DNA of 64,000 bases from Euzebya sp. Its GTDB lineage: Bacteria; Actinomycetota; Nitriliruptoria; Euzebyales; Euzebyaceae. The stretch covers positions 30,035-94,034 of the forward strand of contig NZ_CAXQBR010000109.1 of NCBI RefSeq assembly GCF_964222135.1, in the 5' to 3' direction. A program made the position numbers and the translations under genes. How positions within the stretch are numbered: the stretch's first letter is position 1; every line of letters starts with the position of its first letter. Positions 46,430 through 54,585 of this stretch are shown here, piece by piece. The notes under the pieces are model-generated. The model had not been told where the DNA came from. It searched no databases and saw only the letters and a list, made by a program, of their open reading frames with translations.

Positions 46430-46542
46430 GCCTCACCGCCCCGGTCGTGCCCACCGGCGAACCAGCTGTCGAGCGCAGCAGGTGCATGTGTCGGGTGGCG
46501 ACCTCGGCCGCCTGCCTCCTCCCCGTCCGTCGCGGATGGGCG

Positions 46543-46572
46543 ACGCTAGACACGTCGGAGCACCACACGCAA
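46543..46572 (-). promoter_or_regulatory. Promoter of the MetE-like gene
   Basis: TTGCGT (46572-46567), 18-nt spacer, TAGCGT (46548-46543) on the minus strand. It would leave a 5' leader of about 105 nt with no riboswitch I can recognise. Confidence 0.4.
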
Positions 46573-46596
46573 GCACCGGCCGGGGGCCACGCCGCG

Positions 46597-47394
46597 TCAG
46601 CCCGTCGCGTCGCTCGCGAGCTCGCGTCGGTCTGATGTCCTGAGGGGCCGGAAGAGGAGCTGGAGCTCGCCGTCGAACGTGGTCCGGCGGACGCCGATGC
46701 CGTAGACGGGCTGGAGCACCTCTGGCGACAGCACGTTCTCGGGCGCGCCGCTGGCGGCCACGCGTCCGCGGTCGAGCAGCACCACGTGGTCGCAGTAGCG
46801 GGCCGCGAGGTTGAGGTCGTGCAACACGATGACGGTCGTCCCGCCGAGCCGCGTGATGAGATCGAGGATCTCGTGCTGGTAGCGGATGTCGAGGTGGTTC
46901 GTGGGCTCGTCGAGGAGCAGGTGGTCGGCCTGCTGGGCCAGCGCCCGCGCGATCAGGACGCGCTGGCGCTCCCCCCCGGAGAGGCTGGCGAAGGTCCGGT
47001 CGGCGAGCGGCCGCACCCCGACCCGTCGGAGGGCCGCCGCGGCGATGCGGTGGTCGTCGCGGTCCGGGCGCTGGAAGTCCGAGAGGTGCGGAGACCGACC
47101 GAGCAGGACCGTCTCGGCGACCGTCAGCGGCAGGTCGCCGGGGGCCTCCTGCACCACCACGGCCATCCGGCTGGCGATGTCGCGGGGGCGCAGGTCGGCG
47201 AGGGCGTGACCGTCGACGGCCACCGATCCCCCCGCCGGGCGGAGCACGCCGTACAGCAGGCGCAGCAGGGTGGTCTTGCCGCTGCCGTTGGGACCGATCA
47301 ACCCGGTGACGGCCCCGTCAGGGGCGTGGAGGTCGACGTCCTGGAGCGCCGGCGTCCCGCCGTAGGCGTGCTGCAGACCGGACGCGGTGATCAT
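46597..47394 (-). CDS. ABC importer ATPase, FecE/BtuD type
   Basis: 265 aa. Walker A GPNGSGKTT, Q-loop VVVQEAPGDLPLTVAET, signature LSGGERQRV, Walker B HLLLDEPTNHLD, and H-loop VLHD. Energises import of a corrinoid, heme or ferric siderophore with the permease and binding protein upstream. ATG overlaps the binding-protein stop (ATGA). Confidence 0.92.
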   Translation of the reverse strand: MITASGLQHAYGGTPALQDVDLHAPDGAVTGLIGPNGSGKTTLLRLLYGVLRPAGGSVAVDGHALADLRPRDIASRMAVVVQEAPGDLPLTVAETVLLGRSPHLSDFQRPDRDDHRIAAAALRRVGVRPLADRTFASLSGGERQRVLIARALAQQADHLLLDEPTNHLDIRYQHEILDLITRLGGTTVIVLHDLNLAARYCDHVVLLDRGRVAASGAPENVLSPEVLQPVYGIGVRRTTFDGELQLLFRPLRTSDRRELASDATG

Positions 47395-48425
47395 CCGCCC
47401 TCGCCGAGGACCAGGGTCTCCACGATCCGCTCGAGCCCATCGACGATGAGCGGGCTGAGGTACTCGCTGAAGCTGAACAGCTGGGCCATCACCGCCCCGT
47501 CGCGGACCGCGGTGATGCCGTCGGCGCCCGGGAGCTGGACCACGGCGTCCTCCACCGGGCCGGGCCCCCCATCGACGTGGAGCAGCAGGAGCACGTCGGG
47601 GTCGCGGGCGATCAGCTCCTCAGCGGTCACCTCGAAGACCCGTTCGTCGGTGTCGCCGAAGACGTTCGTGAAGCCCGCGGACTCGATCTGGCGGTGCGAC
47701 ATGCTGAGGGTGCCGTACGCGTAGGTCGTCCCTCCCCCGACCGTCGGGTAGAGGATCGCCGCAGTCCGCTCCTCGCCGGCCTCGGAGGCCATCGCCTCAG
47801 CGGCGGCGATCCGGTCCTGCAGCTCCCCGACCACCTCACGGGCTCGATCCTCCACGCCGAACAGGCTCCCGTACGCGTCGACGTAGTCGTAGATCGCGTC
47901 GTAGGAGACCTCCTCGATGCCCTCGGGGCAGTTCGCGGGCTGGTCCAGGACGGTGATGCCCTGGTCCTCGAGACCGTCGCGGTCGATCCCGTCGGGGACG
48001 CCGACGACGAGGTCCGGGTCGGTTGCCAGGATCGCCTCCTGGGAGATCTGCAGGTGCCCCGACTCGTCGAGGTCCTCGCCGAGGGACTCCGCGGCGTCGA
48101 CGGCGGCTTGGCCCTCGGCGTCGAAGTACACGTCGGGGAACGCACCGGCGCGCGCCACGACGCGGTCGGCGACGCCCAGGTCGACCATCAGCGCGAACGT
48201 CTCGGCACGGGCCAGCACGACGACCCGTCCGGGCGGCGACGCGAACTCGACCTGCTCGCCGCAGTTCTCGATGCTGACCGGTCCAGTCGCCGCCCCGGCG
48301 CCGTCGGTGGCGGGGTCGGACGCCCCGCCGTCCCCGCCGCAGGCGGCGAGGAGCGCGAGGACGCCGACGAGGAGGGTCCAGGCCGAGGACGGGCGCGGGG
48401 TGGACGGGCGATGGGGAGCTGGCAT
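47391..48425 (-). CDS. Substrate-binding lipoprotein, BtuF/FecB type
   Basis: 344 aa. Lipobox LLAAC, low-complexity linker, then a class III (two Rossmann lobes, helical hinge) binding fold: RVVVLARAETFALMVDLGVADRV, ILATDPDLVVGV, and ELIARDPDVLLLLHVDGG. The ligand, cobalamin or ferric siderophore or heme, cannot be told from sequence. CGGAG 7 nt before ATG. Part of the methyltransferase-dioxygenase-permease-binding protein-ATPase run. Confidence 0.9.
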   Translation of the reverse strand: MPAPHRPSTPRPSSAWTLLVGVLALLAACGGDGGASDPATDGAGAATGPVSIENCGEQVEFASPPGRVVVLARAETFALMVDLGVADRVVARAGAFPDVYFDAEGQAAVDAAESLGEDLDESGHLQISQEAILATDPDLVVGVPDGIDRDGLEDQGITVLDQPANCPEGIEEVSYDAIYDYVDAYGSLFGVEDRAREVVGELQDRIAAAEAMASEAGEERTAAILYPTVGGGTTYAYGTLSMSHRQIESAGFTNVFGDTDERVFEVTAEELIARDPDVLLLLHVDGGPGPVEDAVVQLPGADGITAVRDGAVMAQLFSFSEYLSPLIVDGLERIVETLVLGEGG

Positions 48426-48439
48426 GCGGGTCTCCGGGT

Positions 48440-49612
48440 TCAGGTGGCGGCCGCGTGCAAGCGGCGGACGAGGACGAGCAGGAAGGGGGCTCCGACGAGG
48501 GCGGTGATGATCCCGATCGGCAGCTCGCGGGGTGCGAGGGCAGTTCGGGCGACGACATCCGCGACGGTCAGGAACGTCGCGCCGAGGAGGGCGGCGACCG
48601 GGATGACCCGCTGGTGCGCGCCACCCACCAGCCGGCGGGCCAGGTGGGGGATGACCAGGCCGACGAAGCCGATCCCCCCCGACGCGGCGACGACGACGCC
48701 GATGCAGAGGGCGACGAGCACCAGCAGCCGGACGCGGAAGCGCGCGGGGTCGATGCCGAGCACGTGGGCGGTCTCGTCCCCGATCGCGAGCGCGTCGAGC
48801 CGTGGCCCCCAGGTCGTCAGCAGGGCCGCGGTGGCCGCGACCACACCGACGGTGGCCGCGAGGGCGAGGGACCAGTCCGCGAGACCGAGGAAGCCCAGGA
48901 GCCAGAACAGCACCGATCGTGCGCCCTCGGCGGAGGAGGCCGCGAAGATCAGGAAGCTCGTGGCCGCGTACAGCGCGTATCCGACGGCCACACCCGACAG
49001 CAGCAGCCGGAGGGACGTCACGCGGCCACCGATGCGGGCGATGAGGTACACGCCGACGGAGGCGGCCAGGGCCCCGAGGAACGCGCTGGCGGACAGGGCG
49101 TGCTCGCCGAGCGCCGCCCCGACGCCGAAGAGGATCGCCGCCGCCGCACCCGTCGACGCGCCGGACGTGACCCCGAGGAGGTAGGGGTCGGCCAGCATGT
49201 TGCGGACCATCGCCTGGAGCGCCGCACCCGTGACCGCCAGGCCGGCACCGACGGCGGCGCCGAGGAGCACCCTCGGCAGGCGGACGTCCCAGACGATCGC
49301 GTCCTCGGGGGCGGTCCAGGTCACGACCTCGGGGATCCCGACCAGGTGGTGGCCGATGATGCGCGCCACGACGGCTGGCGCGACCGCGACCGCGCCGATC
49401 CCCACCCCGAGCACGACGATCACGCCGAGCAGGACCGACAGGCCGAGGGTCCACCGCAGCGTGCGCCGCCGTGCGCGACCGTGGCCCAGGTCGTCGTCGG
49501 GGACCAGGTCGTCGTCCGGGACCACGTCGTCACCACTGACGTCCCCGCTGAGCACGTCGTCGAGCGCGGCAGGGTCGGCCATCCGATCGTCATCGAGTGG
49601 GGTCAGGTCCAT
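48440..49612 (-). CDS. ABC importer permease, FecCD/BtuC type
   Basis: 390 aa. An acidic N-terminal extension (DDDLVPDDDLG, about 45 residues) precedes about ten helices with FecCD motifs: RLPRVLLGAAVGAGLAVTGAALQ, NMLADPYLLGVTSGASTGAA, and near the end the ATPase-coupling GIGFVGLVIPHLARRLVG. GGAG before ATG; 11 nt after the dioxygenase stop. Confidence 0.93.
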   Translation of the reverse strand: MDLTPLDDDRMADPAALDDVLSGDVSGDDVVPDDDLVPDDDLGHGRARRRTLRWTLGLSVLLGVIVVLGVGIGAVAVAPAVVARIIGHHLVGIPEVVTWTAPEDAIVWDVRLPRVLLGAAVGAGLAVTGAALQAMVRNMLADPYLLGVTSGASTGAAAAILFGVGAALGEHALSASAFLGALAASVGVYLIARIGGRVTSLRLLLSGVAVGYALYAATSFLIFAASSAEGARSVLFWLLGFLGLADWSLALAATVGVVAATAALLTTWGPRLDALAIGDETAHVLGIDPARFRVRLLVLVALCIGVVVAASGGIGFVGLVIPHLARRLVGGAHQRVIPVAALLGATFLTVADVVARTALAPRELPIGIITALVGAPFLLVLVRRLHAAAT

Positions 49613-49623
49613 GCCGGACTCCG

Positions 49624-50424
49624 TCAGGCGGCGTGCGCGGAGCGGGCGGTCATGACGTGCAGCAGGCGCTGGCCCCGGTAGGCGTCGCGGCCGTGGACCA
49701 CCCGGTAGTTGTCGACGCACAGCAGGTCCCCCTCGCCCAGGAGGAACCGGGGCGCGGCGGCGAAGGCCGCTCCGACGACGTCCAGCCACTCGTCAAGCTG
49801 CGCCGCCTGGGTGTCGCGGTCCGGGTGGCGCGGCAGCGGCGTGGCCAGGTCCGAGACCGTCACGATCCGCCGACCGGCCCGCGTGTGCTCCACGGTCCGA
49901 CCGACGAAGGGGTGCTCGTTGGCGCCGCGCTGGCGACCGTCGTAGCCGCCCAGGTAGTCGAGGTCCACGTCGGTCAGGAACGCGCCCAGCGCCGGCCGGG
50001 TCACCTGCACCTCGTCGACCAGCGCATAGCCGTCGAGCAGCACCGAGTGCCCACCCTCGGGCGCGGGCACCGCGCAGAGCTGCAGCAGCACGTCGTCATC
50101 GGGCACCCGCCAGGACATCGCACCCGAGCGGGTGCGGTACGTGACGGTCGCCCCGTCGGTGTGCGGGCCGAGCACGCCGTCGCCGTCGCCCTCGGCGCGG
50201 CGCACCGGCTCGACCCTGCGGAGGTCCGTGCCGAGCAGGCGGGCGGCGGCGTGCACCAGCGACGCGGGCTCGGTCGGGCAGCCCTCGACGATCGCCGCCC
50301 CGTCGCGCCGCAGGATCTCGGCGGCCACCGACCACTCGCTCGTCCGCTCGGGCACGATGCCCGTGTCCGCGCCGTCGGCAGCGTGGACGTCCGAGGTCAT
50401 CACCTCCGGAGTGGCGGGCGTCAT
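49624..50424 (-). CDS. TauD/TfdA-type Fe(II)/2-oxoglutarate dioxygenase
   Basis: 266 aa. The facial triad is readable: His88 and Asp90 in GPHTDGATV and distal His244 in NYRVVHGRDAYR, with the 2-oxoglutarate Arg in RLLHVMTARS near 256. The family hydroxylates small carboxylates, sulfonates or amino acids, including siderophore building blocks and carnitine precursors. ATG overlaps the stop of the methyltransferase remnant (ATGA); a second ATG lies eight codons on. Its place in front of a metallophore-type importer suggests it processes the imported compound or its ligand. Confidence 0.82.
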   Translation of the reverse strand: MTPATPEVMTSDVHAADGADTGIVPERTSEWSVAAEILRRDGAAIVEGCPTEPASLVHAAARLLGTDLRRVEPVRRAEGDGDGVLGPHTDGATVTYRTRSGAMSWRVPDDDVLLQLCAVPAPEGGHSVLLDGYALVDEVQVTRPALGAFLTDVDLDYLGGYDGRQRGANEHPFVGRTVEHTRAGRRIVTVSDLATPLPRHPDRDTQAAQLDEWLDVVGAAFAAAPRFLLGEGDLLCVDNYRVVHGRDAYRGQRLLHVMTARSAHAA

Positions 50425-51040
50425 GAGGACCGGGCCACGACGGCGAAGGGGCAGCCGGACCCGAGCACGCGTAGTCGCCGTGGTGGTCCGGCGCGTCCCC
50501 ACGTGCCCTCGAGAGCAGCGACCGGCCTCGGTTCAGCAGCGCTTGGCCGGGATCGGCGTCGCCCCACAGGCTCTCGAGCAGCACCAGGACGCCATGGGGT
50601 GCTGCGGCCCGCCAGGCGCGGAGGGCCGCGGCTGGATCGGGCATCGTCCACAACACGTGGCGTTCGACCACGGCGTCGAAGGGGCCGGACGGGGGTTCGT
50701 CCGCCCGCCCCTCGACGACCTCGATGTCCGCACCCGCCTCGGCGGCCCGCGCACGGAGTCGGTCGAGCATCCTCGGTGAGAGGTCGACGGCGGTGACGTG
50801 GTGGCCGAGCGAGGCGGCGAGCAGCGACACGAAGCCGGTGCCCGCACCCACGTCGAGCACGCGGGCGGGTGCTGTGGGCAGGAACCGGTCGAGCGCACCG
50901 GACCAGGCGGCGCGCTCGGCGGCATCGGCGTGGCCGTGGCGGCGACCGCGGTCGTAGGTAGCGGCGTCGACGTCCACGCGGCCGAGTTGAACCCCGCGGT
51001 GCCATTGGCTAACGTCCACGACGTCGTGCGCACCGCGCAC
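50421..51040 (-). pseudogene. Damaged class I SAM methyltransferase
   Basis: The first 185 or so codons read as a normal methyltransferase: motif I RVLDVGAGTGFVSLLAASLGH, VTAVDLSPRM, and post-motif VVERHVLWTMPDPAAALRAWR. After HHGDY the frame turns into non-homologous sequence and runs through the dioxygenase gene without a stop. The shifted frame instead gives LRVLGSGCPFAVVARSS and a stop at 50421 that overlaps the dioxygenase ATG, exactly where a natural end would be. From the usual length of the family, some 70 codons seem deleted with a frame change. GTG start at 51040 (or 51019). Confidence 0.7.
50987..51015 (+). promoter_or_regulatory. Promoter of the cobalamin riboswitch operon
   Basis: TTGAAC (50987-50992), 17-nt spacer, TAACGT (51010-51015). 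Transcription would start near 51022, just before the riboswitch. The promoter lies inside the 5' end of the divergent methyltransferase gene. Confidence 0.6.
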
Positions 51041-51043
51041 GAT

Positions 51044-51141
51044 CGCTCCGCCACTGGGGGAAGCCGGTCAGATGCCGGCGCTGACCCGCAGCCGTGGGCA
51101 TCCGGGTGACCGGGTGCGAGCCGGAAGACCCGGGTGGAGCG
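51044..51141 (+). ncRNA. Cobalamin riboswitch
   Basis: Conserved elements occur in order: GGGGAAGCCGGT (from 51057), the four-way junction block GCTGACCCGCAGCCGTG (51080-51096), and the B12 box GAGCCGGAAGACC (51118-51130). A possible P1 pairs CGCTCC (51044-51049) with GGAGCG (51136-51141). The leader continues for over 100 nt to the ATG at 51250. Binding of cobalamin would be expected to switch off the ECF operon. Confidence 0.88.
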
Positions 51142-51206
51142 GCGAGACCCTCCACCGTCGTGGTCTGCGGCCGGAGCTCACAGCCGGTGCTGCCCACCTG
51201 GGGCGG

Positions 51207-51226
51207 CCGGCGGTCGGGCCCGCCGG
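51207..51226 (+). other. Hairpin in the riboswitch expression platform
   Basis: CCGGCGG and CCGCCGG pair around TCGGGC, 12 nt before the AAGGA ribosome-binding site of the first gene. Could be a terminator or help a sequestering fold. Confidence 0.4.
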
Positions 51227-51249
51227 GACCCACCCCCCAAGGATCCCCG

Positions 51250-53541
51250 ATGCAGGACCGCCCCCCGGCACCCACACCCCGCCGTCTCCTCGCCCTCCTC
51301 ATGGGCGCCGTGCTCCTACTCGCCCTCGCGCCCGCCGCGGGTGCGACGACCGCGCGGGCCGGCTGGCAGCAGGCCGACCTCGACGCCGCGGAGGCTGCCG
51401 CCGGCGACTGGCTCGTCGGGCAGTACGAGGGCGGGGCCGTGACCGGCGGAGGCGCGCTCGCCGACCTGATCTTCGCCCTGACCGGCGCGGAGGCGGCACC
51501 CCCGACCGTCGACGCGGCCGCGGCCGACCTCGAGGCCGCGGTCACCGCCTACGTCGACGCGGGCGGTGAGGACGAGGGCACGCTGGCCAAGGCCCTCCTC
51601 GCCGTGGAGGTCGCCGGCGGGGACGGCGGCGACGTCGGCGGCACCGACCTCGAGGCCGCGCTGCGCGACCTCGAGCAGGCCGACGGGGCCGATGCCGGCC
51701 GGATCGCGGACGCCTCGGTCTTCACCCAGTCCCTGGCCGTCATGGCGCTGGCCACCACCGATGGCGGTGCCCCCGCCACGACGGTCGAGTGGCTCGCGGC
51801 ACAGGCCTGCCCGGAGGGCGGCTTCCCGTTCGGGCCCGTCCCCGACACGGCGTCCTCGTGCGAGGCCGGTGGCACCGACGTCGACGACGCGGACGTCGAC
51901 ACCACCGCCGTGGCCGTCCAGGCGCTGGGCGTCGACCCGGCTGGCGAGGCCGCCCGCGAGGCGTCCGTCGCCTGGCTCCTCGACCAGCAGGCCGACGACG
52001 GCAGCCTGGCCGGGAACGCCAACTCGACCGGGCTCGCCGCCCAGGCCCTGCGCGCAGCCGGGCAGGCCGGAGCCGCCGACGACGCGGCCGCCTACGTCGC
52101 GGGCCTGCAGATCCCCGCCGGCGAGGACGACGCGGGGGCCATCCGCTTCCGCGGCGACGCGGACGGATCGCTGTTCCTCGCCACCAGCCAGGGCATCCTC
52201 GCCTTCGGCGCGCCGGCGTTCTGGGCCATGGCCCCCGCACCGGCACCCGACCCGGTCGGCGCCCCCTGCGAGCCCGGCGCCGGCGTCACCGTCTTCGTCG
52301 ACCTGACCGCCTTCGACGCGGGCGTCCGGCAGGGCTGCGCCGAGGAGGACCCCGCCGACGGCCTGGCGGCGCTCGAGGCCGCGGGCTTCGAGATCATCAC
52401 CCAGGACACCGACTTCGGGCCCTACGTCTGCGCGATCGACGGCTTCCCGGAGCTGGCCTGCGACCAGCCCTTCGAGGGCAGCTTCTGGTCCTACTTCGCC
52501 GGGGCCGCCGACGGCACCTGGACCACCCGGCAGGTCGGGGCCCGCGACACCGACCCCCCCCCCGGCGAGGTGGAGGGGTGGGCCTACAGCGACGGAAGCC
52601 CCCCGACGGTCCCCGCGCCGGCTCCGACGCTGCCGGCGTCGGTCACCCGCCTGGCCGGTGACACCCGCCTCGCGACCGCCATCGCCATCAGCCGCGCCAG
52701 CACCCCCGACGGCGGGGCCGGCGGCGTGGTCCTGGCCCGCGCCGACGAGTTCGCGGACGCCCTCGCCGGCACCCCGCTCGCCGTGGCCGTCGACGGTCCG
52801 CTGCTGCTGACCCCGTCCGACGCGCTGGCCGCCGACGTCGCCGCGGAGATCCAGCGCGTGCTGCCCCCGGGCGGCCGCGTGGACGTCCTCGGCGGGTCCG
52901 CGGCCATCGACGAGGCGGTCGTGCAGCAGGTGGCGGACCTCGGCTACGACGTCCAGCGCCGGGCCGGCGCGGACCGCGTCACGACCGCGATAGCCGTCGC
53001 CGAGGCGCTGGGCGACCCCTCCACCCTGCTCATCACCACCGGGTTCGCGTTCCCCGACGCCCTCGCCGCGGGCACGGCCGCCGCCGTCACCGGTGACGGG
53101 GCCGTCCTGCTGACCGGCGACGGGACGCCGCACCCGGCGGTCACCGAGTACCTGGCCGCGAACCCCGACGCCACCGCCTACGCCGTCGGCGGGCCGGCCG
53201 CCACCGCGCACCCGGAGGCGACCCCTGTGGTCGGCGCCTCGCGCGAGGAGACGTCAGTGGCCGTCGCCCGGACGTTCTTCGACCAGCCGGGCGCCGTGGG
53301 CATCGCCCGCAGCGACGCCTTCGCAGACGCCCTGGCGGGCGGCGCGCACCTGGCAAGCCTGGGCGCGCCGCTGCTGCTGACCCCGACCGGCACGCTGGCG
53401 CCGGCGGTCGGTGACTACCTGTGCACCACCGGGTCCCTCGACGCCGCGGTGCTCCTGGGCGGTGAGGCGGCGGTCACGACCGGCGTCGGCGCGCAGGCCG
53501 GCGCGTCGCTCGACGGGTGCGAGGTGGGCGAGCCCGCGTGA
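51250..53541 (+). CDS. Wall-anchored cobalamin-capture candidate: alpha/alpha toroid + DUF4430 + CWB2
   Basis: 763 aa. Signal peptide (LLALLMGAVLLLALAPAAGA) is followed by (i) a helical repeat region at about 40-335 of the terpene cyclase/intrinsic-factor alpha-domain kind (DTTAVAVQALG, EASVAWLLDQQADDGSL, NSTGLAAQALRAAG), (ii) a DUF4430 region at 345-460, the transcobalamin C-terminal-like beta domain (GVTVFVDL, GFEIITQDTDFGPYVC, FWSYFAGAADGTWT, PPPGEVEGWAYSDG), and (iii) three CWB2 repeats from 465 (TRLAGDTRLATAIAIS). The order alpha then beta matches animal intrinsic factor and transcobalamin. It is controlled by a cobalamin riboswitch and leads an ECF transporter operon, so I infer corrinoid capture at the wall. 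The ATG at 51250 has AAGGA upstream; an earlier in-frame codon lies within the riboswitch and is rejected. Confidence 0.85.
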   Translation: MQDRPPAPTPRRLLALLMGAVLLLALAPAAGATTARAGWQQADLDAAEAAAGDWLVGQYEGGAVTGGGALADLIFALTGAEAAPPTVDAAAADLEAAVTAYVDAGGEDEGTLAKALLAVEVAGGDGGDVGGTDLEAALRDLEQADGADAGRIADASVFTQSLAVMALATTDGGAPATTVEWLAAQACPEGGFPFGPVPDTASSCEAGGTDVDDADVDTTAVAVQALGVDPAGEAAREASVAWLLDQQADDGSLAGNANSTGLAAQALRAAGQAGAADDAAAYVAGLQIPAGEDDAGAIRFRGDADGSLFLATSQGILAFGAPAFWAMAPAPAPDPVGAPCEPGAGVTVFVDLTAFDAGVRQGCAEEDPADGLAALEAAGFEIITQDTDFGPYVCAIDGFPELACDQPFEGSFWSYFAGAADGTWTTRQVGARDTDPPPGEVEGWAYSDGSPPTVPAPAPTLPASVTRLAGDTRLATAIAISRASTPDGGAGGVVLARADEFADALAGTPLAVAVDGPLLLTPSDALAADVAAEIQRVLPPGGRVDVLGGSAAIDEAVVQQVADLGYDVQRRAGADRVTTAIAVAEALGDPSTLLITTGFAFPDALAAGTAAAVTGDGAVLLTGDGTPHPAVTEYLAANPDATAYAVGGPAATAHPEATPVVGASREETSVAVARTFFDQPGAVGIARSDAFADALAGGAHLASLGAPLLLTPTGTLAPAVGDYLCTTGSLDAAVLLGGEAAVTTGVGAQAGASLDGCEVGEPA

Positions 53542-54584
53542 CATCCCAGCGGCGTGCCGGGAGACCCACCGGGGTGGTGGGTCTCCCGACGCGCCCCATG
53601 CGCACGGCCGCCTGCACGCTGTGGCTCGTCGCGTGCCTGCTCGGCAGCGGCCTCGTCGGGGCGACGGGCGCGACGGCCCAGCCGACCGCAGGCCCCTGCA
53701 CCGACGACGCGGGGGTCACGGTCGTCGTCGACTTCCGCGACCTCGGCGGTGACACGATCGTCCGCTGCGCGCCGGGACCGGTGTCGTCCGGCTTCGACGC
53801 GTTGTCCCGGGCGGGCATCGCCGTCCGGCAGGTGACCAGCCAGCCGGGCTTCGTGTGCACCCTCGAGGGCCGTCCGGCGGACCAGACGTGCGTGGACACG
53901 CCGCCGCCGGATGCCTACTGGGCCTACTGGCACGCCGAGCGCGGGGGCACGTGGACGTACTCCGACGTCGGGGCGGCCTCGCGCACCCCGCCGCCGGGCA
54001 GCGTCGAGGGGTGGGCTTTCTCGACCGCCGGAGGGGCCGCGACGACCGGTCCGACGACCGCCCAACCGCCGCGGACGCCGCCACCCCCTGCGCCGGGTGG
54101 TGACGACCCCGAGCAGGCCGAGGCACCCCAGGTGCCCGGGCCGGCCGCGCCGGATCCCCCACCTGCGCCGCCCCCGCCCCCACCGCCACCACCGCCACCG
54201 CCACCGCCGCCACCGCCGGCCGCAGATGCGGACGCGGGAGCCGACGACGCCGTCGATGCCGGGGCGGGCGGGCGCGACGACGACCCGGCCGCGGAGCCGC
54301 CGTCCGCCACCCCGCGCCCCACACCGTCGGCACGCATCACCATGCCGGAGGACACGCCCACGACGCCGCTGGCCCAGGCCGACGGCACCGAGGACCCGAC
54401 GGCCCGTCCCTCCCCCACCGACCGGATCCCGGCCACCCAGGCCCCCGACGACCGGGAGGCCACGCTCGCGGTGGCCGCCGACGACGCCGACGGCCCGCCG
54501 ACGTCGACCATCGTGGGCGCGGGTCTGCTCACCACCGTCGTCGGCACGGCCAGCGTCGTCGCCTGGCGTCGGCGGCAGGGCTGA
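53538..54584 (+). CDS. Membrane-tethered DUF4430 protein with polyproline stalk
   Basis: 348 aa. After a signal sequence (ACTLWLVACLLGSGLVGA) residues 60-165 form one DUF4430-like domain that closely parallels that of the upstream protein: GVTVVVDF, a Cys, GFDALSRAG, GFVCTLEGRPADQTC, YWAYWHAERGGTWTYS, PPPGSVEGWAF. Then comes a Pro-rich stalk with 17 consecutive prolines, an acidic Thr/Ala linker and a C-terminal helix (IVGAGLLTTVVGTASVVAW) with RRRQG at the inner face. It may pass cobalamin from the wall protein to the transporter. GTG start overlaps the previous stop (GTGA); ATG at 53598 is an alternative. Confidence 0.82.
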   Translation: MTSQRRAGRPTGVVGLPTRPMRTAACTLWLVACLLGSGLVGATGATAQPTAGPCTDDAGVTVVVDFRDLGGDTIVRCAPGPVSSGFDALSRAGIAVRQVTSQPGFVCTLEGRPADQTCVDTPPPDAYWAYWHAERGGTWTYSDVGAASRTPPPGSVEGWAFSTAGGAATTGPTTAQPPRTPPPPAPGGDDPEQAEAPQVPGPAAPDPPPAPPPPPPPPPPPPPPPPPAADADAGADDAVDAGAGGRDDDPAAEPPSATPRPTPSARITMPEDTPTTPLAQADGTEDPTARPSPTDRIPATQAPDDREATLAVAADDADGPPTSTIVGAGLLTTVVGTASVVAWRRRQG

Positions 54585-54585
54585 C

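Noticed and set aside
46430..46596. A cobalamin or SAM riboswitch before the MetE-like gene
   Set aside because: No B12 box or junction block and no SAM-family core were found on the minus strand, despite the gene type.
51094..51249. In-frame upstream extension of the wall protein gene (ATG at 51094)
   Set aside because: It falls within the cobalamin riboswitch; the ATG at 51250 follows AAGGA and begins a normal signal peptide.
54171..54225. Polyproline run as a sequencing artefact or frameshift
   Set aside because: The frame continues correctly into a linker and membrane helix and codons vary among CCG, CCC and CCA.
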